DNA from: Candidatus Desantisiibacteriota bacterium
GTDB taxonomy: Bacteria; JACRDZ01
Direction of reading: 5' to 3'
Length of the DNA stretch: 9,025 nt
NCBI GenBank assembly: GCA_016209155.1
Contig: JACQWU010000058.1
Coordinates: 1-9,025 of the forward strand
The position numbers and the translations under genes are program-made. Below the pieces are notes generated by a model that worked only from the letters and a program-made list of their open reading frames with translations, did no database searches and was not told the DNA's origin. Shown here piece by piece: positions 7,542-9,025 of the stretch. The first letter of the stretch is position 1. Each line of letters opens with the position of its first letter.

Positions 7542-7580
7542 AACCACAGAACACAGAATAAATCTCTGTGTTCTGTGGTT
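7542..7580. repeat. Perfect 16-bp inverted repeat between yidD and yidC
   Basis: Arms aaccacagaacacaga (7542-7557) and tctgtgttctgtggtt (7565-7580) are exact reverse complements with a 7-base loop. On the plus strand a T-rich run follows, but no plus-strand gene precedes it; for the minus-strand operon the A-rich side comes first. It resembles the dispersed 'accacagag' intergenic palindromes seen in many bacterial genomes. A fragment at 4932-4946 (aattaaccatagaga) is similar to its left flank and arm (from 7539), which hints at a second, degraded copy. In the operon mRNA it would form a hairpin between yidD and yidC. Confidence 0.85.
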
Positions 7581-7609
7581 TCTCTTTTTTTTATATTTTT
7601 TTTAAGTAC

Positions 7610-7819
7610 CTATTTAACAGGATCATATCCGCCAGAATGAAAAGGATGACATTTAAGTATTCTAATAATACCCAACCATAAACCTATAAAAAAATTATAT
7701 TTTTCAATAGCGTCTATCATGTACTGGGAACATGAAGGATAAAACCGGCATGATGAAGGTAAAAAACGGGAAAAATATTTTTGATAAAGCCTGATTAGTT
7801 TGATTGAAACATATTTCAT
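7610..7819 (-). CDS. yidD: Membrane protein insertion efficiency factor YidD
   Basis: A 69-residue membrane-associated protein that improves YidC-dependent insertion. The family signature is complete: [10 protein letters not shown] (8-17), the cysteine motif [10 protein letters not shown] (24-33, Cys24 and Cys30), an amphipathic/hydrophobic stretch [12 protein letters not shown] (46-57) and the C-terminal [11 protein letters not shown] (58-68). Typical members are 70-85 residues, so it is at the short end but complete. ATG 7819 is the natural start; it lies only four bases after the end of the reconstructed rnpA reading frame (stop 7824-7826), which suggests translational coupling and explains the lack of a clear Shine-Dalgarno. 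It is cotranscribed with rpmH, rnpA, yidC and jag. Confidence 0.96.
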   Translation of the reverse strand: MKYVSIKLIRLYQKYFSRFLPSSCRFYPSCSQYMIDAIEKYNFFIGLWLGIIRILKCHPFHSGGYDPVK

Positions 7820-7823
7820 TTTA

Positions 7824-8143
7824 TTAAATATTCAGGATACCTGTTTTTTTTAAAATCGTTAAGACATCCTTTTCTATTTCTCCGTATTTTTTATCTCTAA
7901 TAGCAGTTTTTACATTAATAACAATATCATATTTATTATATTGAAATAAATTTTATTTTTTTTAAATATTTCCCTGAATACTCGTTTAAAATAATTTCTT
8001 TTGCAGGCATTTCCAATCTTTTTACTTATAGAAACACCAAGATTTGAAGATTCATTTTGCATTAAAAGATGGTATATGGTTATATACCTGCCAAAAGATT
8101 TAATACCATTATCATAAACTTTTTTAAATTCATTTTTTTTCAA
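7824..8143 (-). CDS. rnpA: Ribonuclease P protein component, interrupted by a frameshift
   Basis: The protein subunit of RNase P, which with its RNA trims the 5' leader of pre-tRNAs. The N-terminal part, [13 protein letters not shown] then [16 protein letters not shown], is clearly RnpA. The RNR motif reads KRNYFKR (48-54), with tyrosine for the second arginine. In that frame the protein stops early at 7910. The next frame gives the missing family C-terminus from about 7945 ([12 protein letters not shown], then [14 protein letters not shown]) to TAA at 7824-7826. One missing base in the A/T run near 7941-7955 reconciles both; restoring it gives about 106 residues, the normal length. The start is taken as TTG 8143; no in-frame ATG exists before a stop at 8165-8167, and no clear Shine-Dalgarno is visible. 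Because RnpA is generally essential, a sequence error or expression by slippage is likelier than gene loss. Confidence 0.87.
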
Positions 8144-8168
8144 TATGCTGTAATCCGGTTTTTGTTAT

Positions 8169-8303
8169 TTAAACGGTTAACCGTTTTCGTCCTTTTTGCC
8201 GTCTTCTTCTCAATACATCCCGGCCTTTTTTAGTGGACATACGTTTCCTAAAACCATGTGTAGTCTTTTTACTTTTATTATGAGGTTGAAGTGTTCTTTT
8301 CAA
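8169..8303 (-). CDS. rpmH: Large ribosomal subunit protein bL34
   Basis: A 44-residue, strongly basic protein of the large ribosomal subunit. It has the complete L34 pattern: [20 protein letters not shown], and the C-terminal [16 protein letters not shown]. The usual length is 44-46. The start is TTG 8303, read as methionine: gaaaggag at 8311-8318 sits seven bases upstream, and the first residues then match the family M-K-R-T. A longer frame to 8375 would run through the promoter and is rejected. It is the first gene of the rpmH-rnpA-yidD-yidC-jag cluster, with its promoter about 40-65 bases upstream. dnaA, often upstream of rpmH, is not here. Confidence 0.96.
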   Translation of the reverse strand: MKRTLQPHNKSKKTTHGFRKRMSTKKGRDVLRRRRQKGRKRLTV

Positions 8304-8310
8304 GCCAGTG

Positions 8311-8318
8311 CTCCTTTC
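8311..8318 (-). promoter_or_regulatory. Ribosome binding site deciding the rpmH TTG start
   Basis: The minus strand reads gaaaggag, a strong Shine-Dalgarno, seven bases before TTG 8301-8303. It supports a non-ATG start for rpmH. Confidence 0.8.
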
Positions 8319-8340
8319 TTTATTTAAGATAGAAAATAGT

Positions 8341-8369
8341 AGTATATAATAAAATAATAAGTAAGTCAA
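8341..8369 (-). promoter_or_regulatory. Sigma-70-type promoter of the rpmH operon
   Basis: On the minus strand TTGACT (8364-8369) is separated by exactly 17 bases from TATACT (8341-8346), each one base from the vegetative consensus hexamers. Transcription would begin around 8334, giving a leader of about 30 bases before rpmH. The location upstream of a ribosomal protein operon makes it convincing. The nested palindrome ends 21 bases upstream of the -35 box. Confidence 0.8.
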
Positions 8370-8390
8370 GAACATATCTCTAAAATCAGC

Positions 8391-8509
8391 AATCGGTCAG
8401 TTATTGGAGGAAAATCATTAATTTTTGATTGTCATTGCGAGCGAGTGATGAGCCAAAGCCCTTCGTTTCACTCCTCGCAATGACAGATTCCACAAATAAC
8501 TGACCGATT
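8391..8509. repeat. Nested inverted-repeat element, MITE-like
   Basis: Outer arms aatcggtcagttatt (8391-8405) and aataactgaccgatt (8495-8509) are perfect 15-base inverted repeats. Inside lies a second palindrome: tgtcattgcgag (8430-8441) with ctcgcaatgaca (8474-8485), extended past one unpaired C by gagtga (8443-8448) with tcactc (8468-8473). The inner core, tcattgcgag...ctcgcaatga, is noticeably more G+C-rich than the flanks and resembles a dispersed palindrome family I recall from varied bacterial genomes. There is no coding capacity and no evident target duplication. It lies between the PEP-CTERM gene and the rpmH promoter. The rest of the gap 8304-8565 holds only the promoter, leader and A/T-rich sequence. 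Confidence 0.8.
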
Positions 8510-8565
8510 ACTTTTTTTGTTGATTTGCTGGATTCTTTTAGATTTTTTAAAATCAATAATTTTAA

Positions 8566-9025
8566 CTAATTCTTTTTGATTCGTATGCCAGCCAAACCTA
8601 TCAGGCTATAACCGAGAAGTAGCAGGGTTGAGGGTTCTGGAATCAAACAACCTCCGTTGGTTAGTGGATCAATTAAAAAATCTTCTGAAGAGACATCAAA
8701 ATCAACTTTGTAAACAGCCGAGTTGAATCTTGTGGCATATGGTGACCAGTAGTCCCCAAAAGGAAACGTGGTTTCTTGAAACACTAACTCTTCATCTGAA
8801 TTATAGGCTTTCAGTATAGCCGAACCTTTGAAATAGAAGCTAATCATATTTGTTCCATACGGGATAGTCATTGTCACAGTGTTTGGTCCATGAATCTTTG
8901 CTCCATTATCGTCGGGGGTTCCATATGCTCCTTCATCTATCACATACAGTCCGGTTGAAAAAGTGATTTTTTCGATATTTTCATAGGATTTTAACACATC
9001 GGTGTCAACTGCCAGGTCGTCAAAC
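8566..9025 (-). CDS. PEP-CTERM sorting-signal exported protein, 3' part
   Basis: The frame is open from the right edge to the stop at 8566-8568, giving about 152 residues of the C-terminal part; the signal peptide would lie outside the window. The C-terminus is a PEP-CTERM anchor: PEPSTLLLLGYSLIGLAGIRIKKN, with the PEP motif, a hydrophobic helix and a short basic tail. The tail has fewer arginines than usual. Such proteins are processed by exosortase and are linked to exopolysaccharide in diderm bacteria. The visible N-terminal part, FDDLAVDTDVLKSY then ITFSTGLYV, resembles the FDDL...Y...ITFS beta-sandwich opening common in PEP-CTERM proteins, so the gene probably needs only the signal peptide beyond the edge. 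The frame continues past the GTG at 8997, which is not taken as the start. The substrate or ligand is unknown. Confidence 0.85.
   Translation of the reverse strand, partial: FDDLAVDTDVLKSYENIEKITFSTGLYVIDEGAYGTPDDNGAKIHGPNTVTMTIPYGTNMISFYFKGSAILKAYNSDEELVFQETTFPFGDYWSPYATRFNSAVYKVDFDVSSEDFLIDPLTNGGCLIPEPSTLLLLGYSLIGLAGIRIKKN

Noticed and set aside
7542-7600. Intrinsic terminator on the plus strand (palindrome followed by T-rich run)
   Set aside because: No plus-strand gene precedes it, and for the minus-strand operon the T-run is on the wrong side.
8304-8375. Hydrophobic N-terminal extension of L34
   Set aside because: It is the translation of the promoter and leader; L34 begins at TTG 8303 with its own ribosome binding site.
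8304-8565. Replication origin next to rpmH
   Set aside because: rpmH often adjoins dnaA/oriC, but I see no dnaA and no cluster of TTATCCACA-like boxes here.
1-9025. CRISPR array, tRNA/rRNA genes, transposase genes or a toxin-antitoxin pair
   Set aside because: No regularly spaced repeats, cloverleaf sequences or recognisable families were found on either strand.

Overview
The window is AT-rich (roughly one third G+C by eye) chromosomal DNA from a bacterium with a Gram-negative-type envelope. YidC carries the large periplasmic domain found in diderms, and a PEP-CTERM sorting signal ends the gene at the right edge. PEP-CTERM, a GH57 glucanotransferase-type enzyme, abundant short palindromes and strong A/T bias would fit an uncultured candidate-phylum lineage of the Omnitrophota/Elusimicrobiota/Firestonebacteria kind. 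That placement is a low-confidence inference; no rRNA or tRNA is present to settle it. No mobile-element coding gene, CRISPR array or defence system is visible.

Left block, plus strand (1-3776): the 3' end of a GH57 alpha-amylase/4-alpha-glucanotransferase-like gene, whose conserved C-terminus is split by a frame change near 506-562; ptsH (HPr); ptsI (enzyme I); and a short, divergent member of the AlkZ/YcaQ winged-helix family that lacks the family's usual catalytic residues. The genes are closely spaced and look co-transcribed. HPr and enzyme I form the phosphoenolpyruvate phosphorelay; no sugar-specific enzyme II is in the window.

Right block, minus strand (8369 down to 3768): a consensus-like promoter drives rpmH, rnpA, yidD, yidC and jag, the classic conserved cluster (ribosomal protein L34, RNase P protein, membrane insertion factors, RNA-binding Jag). 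After two strong hairpins come an IscU/NifU-type Fe-S scaffold gene and a membrane-anchored TPR protein. The TPR gene overlaps the divergent AlkZ-like gene tail to tail by 9 bases. rpmH and probably rnpA use TTG starts. rnpA is interrupted by an apparent one-base deletion in an A/T run near 7941-7955; its conserved C-terminus continues in another frame to 7824, four bases before the yidD start.

Right edge (8391-9025): a nested palindromic, MITE-like element of about 119 bp lies just upstream of the rpmH promoter. Beyond it is the 3' part of a PEP-CTERM exported protein gene running off the window.

The main points for a second look are the two frame disruptions, the intergenic palindromes and the AlkZ-family protein with missing catalytic motifs. 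I do not see a convincing new multi-gene system.
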